A stretch of 64,000 nt of DNA, from contig NZ_CP085036.1 in the NCBI RefSeq assembly GCF_020535405.1, positions 620,001 to 684,000 of the forward strand. The letters are read 5' to 3'. Both the position numbers and the translations under genes were made by a program. Under the pieces are notes generated by a model. It saw nothing but the letters and a program-made list of their open reading frames with translations, did not search any database and was not told the DNA's origin. Below are positions 43,266-51,865 of this stretch, piece after piece. Every line of letters starts with the position of its first letter. Position 1 is the first letter of the stretch. This stretch comes from Antiquaquibacter oligotrophicus. GTDB lineage: Bacteria; Actinomycetota; Actinomycetes; Actinomycetales; Microbacteriaceae.

Positions 43266-44921
43266 CTAGGCGGTGCGCGGAGCGGGCGCGCGCCGCAAGC
43301 GCGGCGGCACGGGCGACGGCGCGGTGGTGACCACACCGTTGCGGTGACCCCAGCGCCAACTGATGAGGGCGGCGAGCACACACATGATCATCGGGAACAG
43401 CATGAACGGCCCACCCGTGCCCTCGCTGCGGTCGATGCCCTGCTCGAGCTGCCCGTATAGCACCGCCGGAATGAACAGCAGCACGTTATTTGTGGCGTGC
43501 ACGAGCACGGGAGCCTCGAGGCCCCCCGTGAGGCGAGCGGCGAGCGCCGCGGATGCCCCGAACACGAAGTAATACGCGATCAGCCACCAGTCCGCAGCGA
43601 GGTGCGCCAACGAAAACACCGCACTCGAGATGACCAGGCCAACAACAAACGCGACCGTCGGATTACGGAACCACGACTCCGCCGCACGCAGGATGAGCCC
43701 CCGCGCACCGTACTCCTCCCCCGCGGACTGCAGCGGGGTGGTGAGCACAACGATCGCGAGCATGATGATGACGCCAGCGTCGATGCGCACTTCGCCGGCC
43801 GGTTCCACCACGATCGAGATGCCCACGTACAGCGCCCACACGGGAACGATGATGAGCGCGAGCCGCAGCATCCATCGCCACCGGATGCGACCCACCACCG
43901 ATGACAGGGACCCGACGCGTGCCCCGAAGAACAACCGCTGAAGCACAAGGGCGAGCGGGATGCACGCGGCCAACGACAGGTTGTTCACGAGCATGATCAC
44001 CGGGGTAAACGGGATGAGACCCGACTCGAGCTGCTCGAGCGTCAACTCCCCGCGCGCGAACTCGATCGCAAACCCGACGGCGCCGAGAACAGCGGAAACC
44101 GCGAGGTAGGCGGCCACGAACACAACGATCGCAAGTGCGCCTCGCCACCAGCCTCGGGCAGGGCTCAGAGCGTGGGCATAGTCCAACGGAGGGTCGCTCA
44201 CGCGCGAGCGGAAACAGTGCGTGACATAGGGCAACACAAATTCGCTCCGCCCTGCAGTATCGGGATGCGTCGCGAGAAGTTCGTCGATGGCTGCCACCAC
44301 CCGGGCGCGCTCGGTCTCGTCCGCCGTGATGTACGAACTGCGCGAGGCAGCAAGCCGCACGAGATCATCTCGAGTAACCGTGGTCGACCACCGGAACTCG
44401 GCACGTTCTAGTTCCCCGAACGGAGGCTCAACCCGTGCGACCTCCTCGAAGCGCGCCTCCGCATTGCTCTGGCCGATCGTGCGCCCGAGAGCTGCCACCC
44501 AGTCGACCGAGTCGTCACGGATGTTCCACACGAGGCCGAACGTGCCCCCGGGCCGCAGTACCCGGGCAACTTCTGTGAGGCCGGCCTCGGCATCCGCCCA
44601 GTGCCATGACTGAGCTGCAACAACTGCATCCACGCTCGCGTCGGGGAGGGGGATCTGCTCGAAGGTTCCCGGGCGCGCGTCGACCGTCGGCAGCAACGTG
44701 TGGAGGCGCTCGAGCATGACCGGATCCGGGTCCACGGCGACCGTAGTGCGGCCGGACTCGACAATGAGGCGCGTGAACTTGCCCGTCCCCGCTCCGAGGT
44801 CAACGACCTCGCGCGCGCTTCTGGGCACAACCCACTCGAGGGCTTCGCGGGGGTACTCGGGGCGCGCCGCGTCGTAGACGTCGACCGCGGCGCCGAACGA
44901 TGTTGCCTCGGGATTGCTCAT
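43266..44921 (-). CDS. fusion of class I methyltransferase and CPBP intramembrane protease
   Basis: 551 residues. Residues 1-245 form a complete SAM methyltransferase (motif I VVDLGAGTGKFTRLI, AAQSWHWADAEAGLTEVARV, RVLRPGGTFGLVWN, ending LPYVTHCFRSR). Residues 260-551 form a CPBP membrane protease (QSAGEEYGARGLILRAAES with the double Glu, FSLAHLAADWW, LVHATNNVLLF). Each half looks full length, so this is an end-to-end fusion. At the junction the bases are CGCGTGAGCGAC; GTGA is the usual overlapping stop/start of coupled actinobacterial genes, so one base gained or lost could have fused two genes. It may be real, or a frameshift in the sequence. Leaderless start with TAGGCT six bases upstream. 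Confidence 0.75.
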   Translation of the reverse strand: MSNPEATSFGAAVDVYDAARPEYPREALEWVVPRSAREVVDLGAGTGKFTRLIVESGRTTVAVDPDPVMLERLHTLLPTVDARPGTFEQIPLPDASVDAVVAAQSWHWADAEAGLTEVARVLRPGGTFGLVWNIRDDSVDWVAALGRTIGQSNAEARFEEVARVEPPFGELERAEFRWSTTVTRDDLVRLAASRSSYITADETERARVVAAIDELLATHPDTAGRSEFVLPYVTHCFRSRVSDPPLDYAHALSPARGWWRGALAIVVFVAAYLAVSAVLGAVGFAIEFARGELTLEQLESGLIPFTPVIMLVNNLSLAACIPLALVLQRLFFGARVGSLSSVVGRIRWRWMLRLALIIVPVWALYVGISIVVEPAGEVRIDAGVIIMLAIVVLTTPLQSAGEEYGARGLILRAAESWFRNPTVAFVVGLVISSAVFSLAHLAADWWLIAYYFVFGASAALAARLTGGLEAPVLVHATNNVLLFIPAVLYGQLEQGIDRSEGTGGPFMLFPMIMCVLAALISWRWGHRNGVVTTAPSPVPPRLRRAPAPRTA

Positions 44922-44933
44922 CGATCCAGCCTA
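44922..44933 (-). promoter_or_regulatory. leaderless promoter -10 box (fusion gene)
   Basis: Minus strand TAGGCT, six bases (GGATCG), then ATG. Confidence 0.5.
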
Positions 44934-44956
44934 CGTCGGCGATTTATGAGCGCAGA

Positions 44957-44988
44957 AAAGCCGGGCGACCCAGCGGTCGCCCGGCTTT
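44957..44988 (-). terminator. intrinsic terminator after the LAATG surface protein gene
   Basis: Perfect 14-base stem (AAAGCCGGGCGACC with its complement, loop CAGC on the plus strand). On the minus strand it ends CGGCTTTTCTG, so it has the T-rich tail of a true intrinsic terminator. It lies 11 bases past the stop at 45000. Confidence 0.85.
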
Positions 44989-44999
44989 CTCCGCGACTA

Positions 45000-45917
45000 T
45001 TAGGCCCGACGTGCGCGGCGCGCGAGGATCAGTGCGCCGAACCCCGAGAGCAGCACGACGCCTGCGATCGGCAGAACCGCGGTGGGGGTCGACCCGGTTG
45101 CGGCCAGCTGCGGGCCGGGCGCGGGAGCGGGCTGCGGTGCCGGAGCGACACCGGGCTGCGTGATGAACATGGCGTAGGCATTCAGGCAGTCATCGCCCGC
45201 GAAGAAGTCGCCCTGGAACGTGGCTGTACCGGTGGGGTCGCCGAGGTCGAGCGAGCCCAGCCCCTGGCACGCGTCACCGTCGGTGCTGTACCAGAGCGTG
45301 TTGGCGCTGTCGAACGACGCCGTCTCGATGTAGTCGAGAGGCTGCGCGATGAACTCCGCGACACCCGTCGCGACGTCCAGCGAGTAGATCGCACCGTCGT
45401 AACCACCGAGGTAGAACTCACCTGTTGTCGTCTGGTCGATGAAGGACAGGTAGTCAGCGCCGTCGATGGGAAGCGATGACAGTACGGCACCCGTCGACTT
45501 GTCAACGGTGACGATCACGGCGTCCTGATCGATGATGCGAAGTGTTCCGTCAAGGGCGACATTGAGCCCGTCGCACTCGTCGATCGATTCGTGAGCGACC
45601 GGTCCAACAAGTGTCGAAGCACCGGTGGCGGGGTCGAGTGTGTAGAGGTCACACGCTACGGGAGTGGCCGCGAAGTAGTAGGCAACGCCGGTTGCGGGGT
45701 CGTAATCCGCACCGTACTTGCCGCCTTCTGACTCGAGGTCGGCAACAAAAGTGGAAGCGCCCGTGGACGTCGAGGTGTACAGGGCCTCGCGGGTGATCGG
45801 GTGGAGCACGTCCGTCTCGGGCAGTTCGGCTGCGCCGGCGGGAGAAACGCCGACGAACACGAGTCCGAGGGCGGCGATGATGGCGGCGGACGAGGCTGCG
45901 GAGGCACGACGGCGCAT
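45000..45917 (-). CDS. secreted beta-propeller-like surface protein with LAATG anchor (second)
   Basis: 305 residues. A signal peptide (MRRRASAASSAAIIAALGLV, cleaved near GAA-EL) precedes repeated strand units such as YDPATGVAYYFAATPVACDL, YTLDPATGASTLVGPV and YSLDVATGVAEFIAQ, a Pro/Ala linker (APAPQPAPAPGP), then LAATG, a membrane helix and basic tail ARRARRA. The layout is the same as in the 32697-33641 protein. AAAGGA precedes the ATG at 45917; a start about ten codons earlier is possible. Cell-wall attachment by a class E sortase is inferred. Confidence 0.75.
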   Translation of the reverse strand: MRRRASAASSAAIIAALGLVFVGVSPAGAAELPETDVLHPITREALYTSTSTGASTFVADLESEGGKYGADYDPATGVAYYFAATPVACDLYTLDPATGASTLVGPVAHESIDECDGLNVALDGTLRIIDQDAVIVTVDKSTGAVLSSLPIDGADYLSFIDQTTTGEFYLGGYDGAIYSLDVATGVAEFIAQPLDYIETASFDSANTLWYSTDGDACQGLGSLDLGDPTGTATFQGDFFAGDDCLNAYAMFITQPGVAPAPQPAPAPGPQLAATGSTPTAVLPIAGVVLLSGFGALILARRARRA

Positions 45918-46057
45918 AGGGATTCCTTTCCGGATTTGGTTCACCATAGTGGACAGTGAACGGGGCGCTCCACTCGGCCACGTGGGCGGCGTCGTTGCTT
46001 CGCAGGACATCGGCGCGCCCCGTGGGCGGCGTCGGAGGCACGTGTGAGCATCGGGTT

Positions 46058-46657
46058 GTGCCACTGGATTTCACTGCGATCGACTTCGAGACCGCCAACA
46101 ACTCTGCGGCGAGCGCCTGCTCTGTCGGCATGGTCAAGGTACGCGACGGTCGCGTCGTGGATTCGGCCTACTGGCTGATCAAGCCCCCGCTCGGCCACGA
46201 CGCCTTCCTCGAGTGGAACGTGAGGATCCACGGCATCATGGCGGCGGATGTTGTGGACGCGCTCCTGTGGAGCGAGCAGCTCCCCGATCTCACCGCGTTC
46301 GCCGAGAACGACACTCTCGTGGCCCACAACGCCCGATTCGACATGGGGGTCATCGACGCCGCCAGCCGCGCGAGCTACATTCCGACGCCGTCGTACGACT
46401 ATCTGTGCAGCCTCCAGATTGCGCGCAAGACCTACCACCTCGACTCCTACCGCCTGCCGTCAGCAGCGATGGCGGCCGGCTTCGAGGATTTCGCCCACCA
46501 CAATGCGTTGGCGGATGCCCAGGCTTGCGCCGCGATCATCGTGCACGCCGCGGACCGTCACGGCGCAGCATCCGTGCGCGACCTTGCAGAACTCACCGGT
46601 GCCAAGGTGGGGCGCATCGGCTCTCCGGTCGAGCAACTCGACGTCGCGTCCCTGTAG
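46058..46657 (+). CDS. DnaQ-like 3'-5' exonuclease (DEDDh)
   Basis: 199 residues. The three exonuclease motifs are present: Exo I FTAIDFETAN (Asp and Glu), Exo II LVAHNARFDMGV, Exo III HHNALADAQA with the catalytic His. Similar stand-alone proteins are annotated as DNA polymerase III epsilon-like exonucleases; the role could be in proofreading, repair or RNA trimming. GTG at 46058 starts the conserved part; the frame is open to 45956. A 14-base direct repeat (CGTGGGCGGCGTCG) at 45981 and 46021 lies upstream. Confidence 0.85.
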   Translation: MPLDFTAIDFETANNSAASACSVGMVKVRDGRVVDSAYWLIKPPLGHDAFLEWNVRIHGIMAADVVDALLWSEQLPDLTAFAENDTLVAHNARFDMGVIDAASRASYIPTPSYDYLCSLQIARKTYHLDSYRLPSAAMAAGFEDFAHHNALADAQACAAIIVHAADRHGAASVRDLAELTGAKVGRIGSPVEQLDVASL

Positions 46658-46701
46658 TTCGGGGGCACGGCCCTGGCGGGGCGCGCTGAGCGACGTCCTA
46701 T

Positions 46702-48195
46702 CTAGCCGTTCTGGGGGAAGCCCAGGTTGATGCCGCCGTGCGAGGGGTCCAGCCAGCGGCTCGTGACCGCCTTCTCGCGCGTGAAGAAGTTGATCGAGTG
46801 CGGACCGTACGCCTTGGCGTCTCCGAAGAGCGAGTCCTTCCAGCCGCCGAACGAGAAGTAGCCGACCGGCACGGGAATCGGCACGTTGATACCGACCATG
46901 CCGACAGTCACCTCGCGCTGGAAGCGACGTGCCGCTCCCCCATCGTTGGTGAAGATCGCCGTTCCGTTGCCGTACTGGGAGCCATTGATCAGCGCGAGAC
47001 CCTCCTCGTAGGTCTTCACGCGCACCACCGACAACACCGGTCCGAAGATCTCGTGGGTGTACACGTCGGATGACGTCGGCACCTTGTCGATGAGAGTCGG
47101 GCCCAACCAGAACCCGTTCGCTCCACCATCGGCCTTCACGCCGCGGCCGTCGACGACAACCTCCGCGCCGTCCGCGATGGCGACATCGATGTACCCGGCG
47201 ACCTTGTCGCGATGCTCCTTCGTAATGAGCGGCCCCATGTCGCAACCCTTGGTGCCGTCACCGACGGTGAGACCCGACATACGCGACTGGATCTTCGCGA
47301 TGAGCTCGTCGGCGACAGGCTCGACCGCGACAACAACCGAAATCGCCATGCAGCGCTCGCCCGCTGAGCCGAAGCCCGCATTGACGGCGGAGTCCGCCAC
47401 GAGGTCGAGGTCGGCATCCGGAAGCACCAGCATGTGGTTTTTGGCGCCACCGAGTGCCTGCACACGCTTGCCAGCCTTCGATGCGGTCTCGTAGATGTAC
47501 TTGGCGATCGGGGTCGAGCCGACGAACGAGATGGATGCCACGTCCTCGTGCTCGAGAAGTGCATCCACCGACTCCTTGTCGCCGTGGACGACGTTGAACA
47601 CGCCGTCGGGCAGACCAGCCTCCTTGAGGAGCTCCGCCATCCAGATCGCGGCGGACGGGTCCTTCTCGGAGGGCTTGAGCACAACCGTGTTGCCCGCGGC
47701 GATCGCGACGGGGAAGAACCAGAGCGGCACCATCGCCGGGAAGTTGAACGGGCTGATGATGCCGACGACACCGAGCGCCTGCTTGACCGAGTACACGTCG
47801 ACGCCGGTGGAGACGTTCTGAACGATCTCGCCCTTGAGCAGGTGCGGGATGCCCGTGGCGAACTCGACAACCTCGAGGCCGCGAGCAACTTCGCCGAGGG
47901 CGTCGGAGGTCACCTTGCCGTGCTCGTTGGTGAGGATCGCCGCGACCTCGCCCTTGCGCGCGTTGAGGAGCTCGCGGAAGGAGAAGAGCACAGACTGCCG
48001 TTTGGCCACTGATGCCTCAGACCATTCCGGGAACGCGGCCTTCGCTGCCTGGACGGCGCTGTCGACGTCGGCGACGGACGCGAGACGCACCTCGCGGGAG
48101 ACGGAACCCTCCGCCGGGTTGTAGACGGGGGACGTGCGGGTGGATGCTCCGGCGAACGCGGCACCGTTCACCCAGTGGTCGAGGATCTCAGTCAT
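46702..48195 (-). CDS. mmsA: CoA-acylating methylmalonate-semialdehyde dehydrogenase
   Basis: NAD- and CoA-dependent aldehyde dehydrogenase of valine, inositol and pyrimidine breakdown. 497 residues; the catalytic Cys is in GFGSAGERCMAISVVV, the cofactor region in ISPFNFPAMVPLWFFPVAIA and GSTPIAKYIYETASKAGKRV. C-terminal GYFSFGGWKDSLFGDAKAYG and FFTREKAVTSRW are typical of the MmsA/IolA branch. A LysR gene lies 71 bases upstream on the same strand and may regulate it. Confidence 0.92.
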   Translation of the reverse strand: MTEILDHWVNGAAFAGASTRTSPVYNPAEGSVSREVRLASVADVDSAVQAAKAAFPEWSEASVAKRQSVLFSFRELLNARKGEVAAILTNEHGKVTSDALGEVARGLEVVEFATGIPHLLKGEIVQNVSTGVDVYSVKQALGVVGIISPFNFPAMVPLWFFPVAIAAGNTVVLKPSEKDPSAAIWMAELLKEAGLPDGVFNVVHGDKESVDALLEHEDVASISFVGSTPIAKYIYETASKAGKRVQALGGAKNHMLVLPDADLDLVADSAVNAGFGSAGERCMAISVVVAVEPVADELIAKIQSRMSGLTVGDGTKGCDMGPLITKEHRDKVAGYIDVAIADGAEVVVDGRGVKADGGANGFWLGPTLIDKVPTSSDVYTHEIFGPVLSVVRVKTYEEGLALINGSQYGNGTAIFTNDGGAARRFQREVTVGMVGINVPIPVPVGYFSFGGWKDSLFGDAKAYGPHSINFFTREKAVTSRWLDPSHGGINLGFPQNG

Positions 48196-48266
48196 ATGCC
48201 CAGTGTGCGCGTGCCGGCATCTGCAATCAAGGGCCGATGGCGCACACCCGATCTGCGTTTATGCGC

Positions 48267-49175
48267 CTACTGCGGCACGAGTTCATGAGCTCGGGCGGCT
48301 ACCTCCTCCAGGAGCGCGTCTCGCACCAGGCGAACCGCGTCCACGGTGAGGGCATCCCGCCGCACCGAGAGAGAGAACTGCACCCGAAAATCGACCTCGT
48401 TCGCAAGCACCGGCACGAGGTCGGGCTCGCGGTCCGCCATGAAGGCGTGCAGCAGACCGATGCCTGCACCCTCCCTCGTGGCTGCGAGTTGGGCGAACGC
48501 GTTCGTCGAGCCGAAACGCACGTGCATCCCGCCGAGGACCGGCGCGAGGTCGAGCTCGCGCACCGTCAGAAGCGCATCGACATAGAAGATGAGCGGGTGG
48601 CGCTCGAGGTCCGCGAGAGTGGTGATGGGCGGATGTTTCGCGACGTACTCTCGCGCGGCGTACAGCCGAACCGAATAGGGCGCGAGGGTTTCGCTGGCGA
48701 GGCGCGAACTCGTCGCGGAGCCGACGGTCACCGCGAGATCGAAACCAGAGCCTCGGAGGCTGAGCGGCCGTGTCGATGTCACGAGCTCGACCGTGATACC
48801 CGGATGCTCGGCCTGCACTCGCGCGAGTGCGGGCACCACAAAGAGCGTGCCGAAGGCCTCCGGTGCCACCAGTCGCACCGTGCCGCGCAGCGCTTCCGGC
48901 CCGCCGGAGGCAGCCCCGAGCACATCGTCGACGAGGTGCTCGAGGGGCGCCGCCCGCGCCGCGACGTCCCTACCGATGGCGGTCAGCTCCCAGCCGTCCG
49001 CGCCACGATCGAGAAGTCGCACCCCGAGTGCCGCTTCGAGCCTGTCGAGCCTGCGTCGCACGGTGGTGTGGTCCACCCCCAGGAGGGTTGCCGCCGAGAC
49101 GAGTCGACCCGTGCGCGCAACCGCGAGAAGGTAGCGCAGGTCGTCCGTCGAGACGCCGTGCGGGTCGGGAGCCAT
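48267..49175 (-). CDS. LysR family transcriptional regulator
   Basis: 302 residues. N-terminal winged helix-turn-helix (DDLRYLLAVARTGRLVSAAT, LLGVDHTTVRRRLDRLEAAL) followed by an effector-binding domain (GTVRLVAPEAFGTLFVVPAL). It lies directly upstream of mmsA in the same direction. LysR genes are usually divergent from their targets, so a link to mmsA is only a guess. Leaderless start with TAGGGT six bases upstream. Confidence 0.88.
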   Translation of the reverse strand: MAPDPHGVSTDDLRYLLAVARTGRLVSAATLLGVDHTTVRRRLDRLEAALGVRLLDRGADGWELTAIGRDVAARAAPLEHLVDDVLGAASGGPEALRGTVRLVAPEAFGTLFVVPALARVQAEHPGITVELVTSTRPLSLRGSGFDLAVTVGSATSSRLASETLAPYSVRLYAAREYVAKHPPITTLADLERHPLIFYVDALLTVRELDLAPVLGGMHVRFGSTNAFAQLAATREGAGIGLLHAFMADREPDLVPVLANEVDFRVQFSLSVRRDALTVDAVRLVRDALLEEVAARAHELVPQ

Positions 49176-49187
49176 GGAATCACCCTA
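49176..49187 (-). promoter_or_regulatory. leaderless promoter -10 box (LysR gene)
   Basis: Minus strand TAGGGT, six bases (GATTCC), then ATG. Confidence 0.5.
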
Positions 49188-49248
49188 GGCCGGGCATCCA
49201 TCGGCGGTGCACCCCGGTAATGTCGCCGGCCGCTGCGACACTGTCGGC

Positions 49249-50610
49249 ATGGACCCCATCGTCTCGCTGCTCCTTGGCCTCGTCATCGGTGTTGCTCTCG
49301 GAATCGGGGGCGGTTTCCTGATCGCCCGCACCCGCTCGACCGCGGTCGACCCGGCTCTGCTCACGGCACGTCACGATGCGGTCGTCGCGGAGGTTCGCGC
49401 CCAGGAAGCCTCTGTCCGCGCCGAGCTTCAGGCGCAGCTCGCCGCCGCGAGCGCGAGTGTCGACGGGTTCCGCAGCCAGCTCGCGGACGCGCAAGAGCAG
49501 TACCGTCTGCTGGTCGAGCGTCAGCGCACGGATGCCCAGGCTCAAGCCGAGCGGGAGGCTCGCGACTCCAAGGTGCTCCAGGCGCTCACGCCCGTACAGG
49601 AGACACTGCGCACCATGCAGAGCAAGGTCACCGAGTTGGAGGCACAGCGCGCACAGCAGCACGGAGAGCTCGCCCAGCAGTTGAAGTCGGCCACGGAGTC
49701 GGAGGAGCGCTTGCGCTCGACCGCCGAGTCGCTCGCCTCCGCTCTCCGGAGCAATTCGACGCGAGGCGTGTGGGGTGAGACTCAGTTGCGCAACGTCGTG
49801 CAGGCTGCGGGGCTCATCGAGCGCGTTGACTTCGATGTGCAGTCCAGCATCAGCTCGGACGCCGGGGCCGGCCGGCCCGACATGGTCATCCACCTCCCGG
49901 GTGGCAAGAACATCGCCGTCGACGCCAAGGTGCCCTTCACCGCCTACCTCGAGGCGAACCAGATCCCCGCGACCGCGACGGGAGAGGAGGCCGCGCGCCG
50001 GGAGGCTCTCCTCAAACAGCATGTGAAGGTCATCCGTGGCCACATCGACGCGCTCGCGAGCAAGGCGTACTGGGCCGGTCTCGAGGCGTCCCCCGAGCTT
50101 GTGATCGCCTTCATCCCCAGCGAATCGCTTGTGTCCTCGGCGCTCGAGGCAGACCCCGGTGTGATGGACTACGCCTTCGCGAAGCGGGTCGCCCTTGCCT
50201 CGCCCGTGACCCTGTGGTCGGTGCTCAAGACGGTGGCGTTCTCGTGGCAGCAGGACGTATTGACCGACCAGGCCAAGACGCTCTTCGACCTCGGCAAGGA
50301 GCTGTATGGACGGATGTCGACACTCGCCGAACACGCCGACAAGCTCCGCCGCTCCCTCGACTCGACGGTCAACAGCTACAACCAGTTCGCTAACTCGCTC
50401 GAAACTCGTGTGCTGGTCACGGCGCGCAAGCTCAACGCGCTCGACGAGTCGAAGGTCATCGGCACGGCAAAGACGATCGAGCAGTCGCCAAAGCAGCTCA
50501 CTGCTGTGGAACTCGAGCTGGGCGCCCTCGATGAACTCGAAGGGGTTCACCGCGCGGAGCTGGAGCTGCCCGACATCGCACACCCCGAGGGCAACGCCAA
50601 GTCGGCATAG
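49249..50610 (+). CDS. rmuC: DNA recombination protein RmuC
   Basis: 453 residues. One N-terminal membrane helix (MDPIVSLLLGLVIGVALGIG), a long coiled coil (about residues 40-170, rich in Ala, Gln, Glu) and the RmuC nuclease-like domain (STRGVWGETQLRNVVQAAGL, HLPGGKNIAVDAKVPFTAYL, FIPSESLVSSALEADPG). RmuC limits inversions at short repeats. The start MDPIVS at 49249 is chosen for the membrane helix; GACACT stands six bases upstream, a weak leaderless promoter. Confidence 0.92.
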   Translation: MDPIVSLLLGLVIGVALGIGGGFLIARTRSTAVDPALLTARHDAVVAEVRAQEASVRAELQAQLAAASASVDGFRSQLADAQEQYRLLVERQRTDAQAQAEREARDSKVLQALTPVQETLRTMQSKVTELEAQRAQQHGELAQQLKSATESEERLRSTAESLASALRSNSTRGVWGETQLRNVVQAAGLIERVDFDVQSSISSDAGAGRPDMVIHLPGGKNIAVDAKVPFTAYLEANQIPATATGEEAARREALLKQHVKVIRGHIDALASKAYWAGLEASPELVIAFIPSESLVSSALEADPGVMDYAFAKRVALASPVTLWSVLKTVAFSWQQDVLTDQAKTLFDLGKELYGRMSTLAEHADKLRRSLDSTVNSYNQFANSLETRVLVTARKLNALDESKVIGTAKTIEQSPKQLTAVELELGALDELEGVHRAELELPDIAHPEGNAKSA

Positions 50611-50612
50611 CC

Positions 50613-50627
50613 GCCCGTGGGCTTTTT
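50613..50627 (+). terminator. weak hairpin with T tract after rmuC
   Basis: GCCCGTGGGC followed by TTTTT three bases after the rmuC stop. The stem is very short (three or four pairs), so termination may be weak. Further on, 50663-50689 holds an imperfect palindrome (GTTTGA...TCAAAC) and 50706-50721 a 16-base motif also found at 46683-46698. Confidence 0.4.
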
Positions 50628-50815
50628 GCTGCCCCGCGCTGTGGTTGCTCGCGCGCGCTGGTGTTTGAACGTACGCGTGCTCGTCAAACCTCCGCGCGGC
50701 GAGCGGCGCTGAGCGACGTCCACCCCATCGGGCAGGGGAAACGCGAGTCCCGCGGGTTCAATAGACTCGGAGGCGGTCGACATCTACGACCGAATCTTTC
50801 GAGGAGACTTTCGCG

Positions 50816-51841
50816 ATGCCCGTAGCCACCCCAGACCAGTACGCAGAGATGCTCGACAAGGCCAAGAAGGGCGGCTTCGCCTACCCGGCGATCAACGTGT
50901 CGAGCTCGTCGACGATCAATTCCGTCCTCCAGGGTTTGAGCGACGCGGGTTCGGACGGCATCATCCAGGTCACCACCGGTGGCGCGGACTACTTCGCCGG
51001 CCAGAGCGTTAAGGCACGTGCATCCGGAGCGCTCGCGTTCGCCGCATTCGCGACCGAGGTCGCCAAGAACTACCCGGTGACCGTCGCACTCCACACGGAC
51101 CACTGCCCGAAAGACGCGCTCGACGGTTTCGTGCTTCCGCTCATCGCTGCCTCCGAGGCCGAGGTCAAGGCTGGCCGTAACCCGATCTTCCAGTCCCACA
51201 TGTGGGATGGTTCGGCTGTTCCTCTCACGGAGAACCTCGAGATCGCCAAGGAAATCCTTCCCCGCATGAAGGCGATCAACGCCATCCTCGAGGTCGAGAT
51301 CGGTGTTGTCGGCGGCGAGGAAGACGGCGTCAGCCACGACATCAACGAGCACCTCTACACGACGCTCGACGATGCGATCGCTACCGTTGAGGCTCTCGGC
51401 CTCGGTGAGCAGGGCCGTTACATGGCGGCACTCACCTTCGGAAACGTGCACGGCGTTTACAAGCCCGGAAACGTGCAGCTCAAGCCCGAACTGCTCAAAG
51501 AGATTCAGGATGGCCTTGCCGCTAAGTACGGCACAGGGCCGAAGCCTCTCGACCTCGTGTTCCACGGGGGCTCCGGTTCGACTGACGAGGAGATCGCGAC
51601 GGCAGTCGCCAACGGCGTCGTGAAGATGAACATCGACACGGACACGCAGTACGCCTACAGCCGGTCGCTGGCGGACACCGTGTTCCGCAACTACGACGGC
51701 TTCCTCAAGGTCGACGGCGAGGTCGGCAACAAGAAGATCTACGACCCGCGCGCGTGGGGCAAGCTTGCGGAAACTGCGATGGCCGCTCGTGTCGTCGAGG
51801 CCACCCAGCAGCTCGGTTCCGCCGGTCACTCTGGCAAGTAA
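50816..51841 (+). CDS. fba: fructose-bisphosphate aldolase, class II
   Basis: Cleaves fructose-1,6-bisphosphate in glycolysis and forms it in gluconeogenesis. 341 residues, zinc-dependent. Metal-binding and catalytic motifs: ALHTDHCPKDALDG, LEVEIGVVGGEEDGV, TFGNVHGVYKPGNV and VFHGGSGSTDEE. GAGGAGA lies about ten bases before the ATG. A TAGACT -10 box about 50 bases upstream makes an ordinary leadered promoter likely. Confidence 0.96.
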   Translation: MPVATPDQYAEMLDKAKKGGFAYPAINVSSSSTINSVLQGLSDAGSDGIIQVTTGGADYFAGQSVKARASGALAFAAFATEVAKNYPVTVALHTDHCPKDALDGFVLPLIAASEAEVKAGRNPIFQSHMWDGSAVPLTENLEIAKEILPRMKAINAILEVEIGVVGGEEDGVSHDINEHLYTTLDDAIATVEALGLGEQGRYMAALTFGNVHGVYKPGNVQLKPELLKEIQDGLAAKYGTGPKPLDLVFHGGSGSTDEEIATAVANGVVKMNIDTDTQYAYSRSLADTVFRNYDGFLKVDGEVGNKKIYDPRAWGKLAETAMAARVVEATQQLGSAGHSGK

Positions 51842-51865
51842 CCACGCCCCCGAGGGTCATTGACG

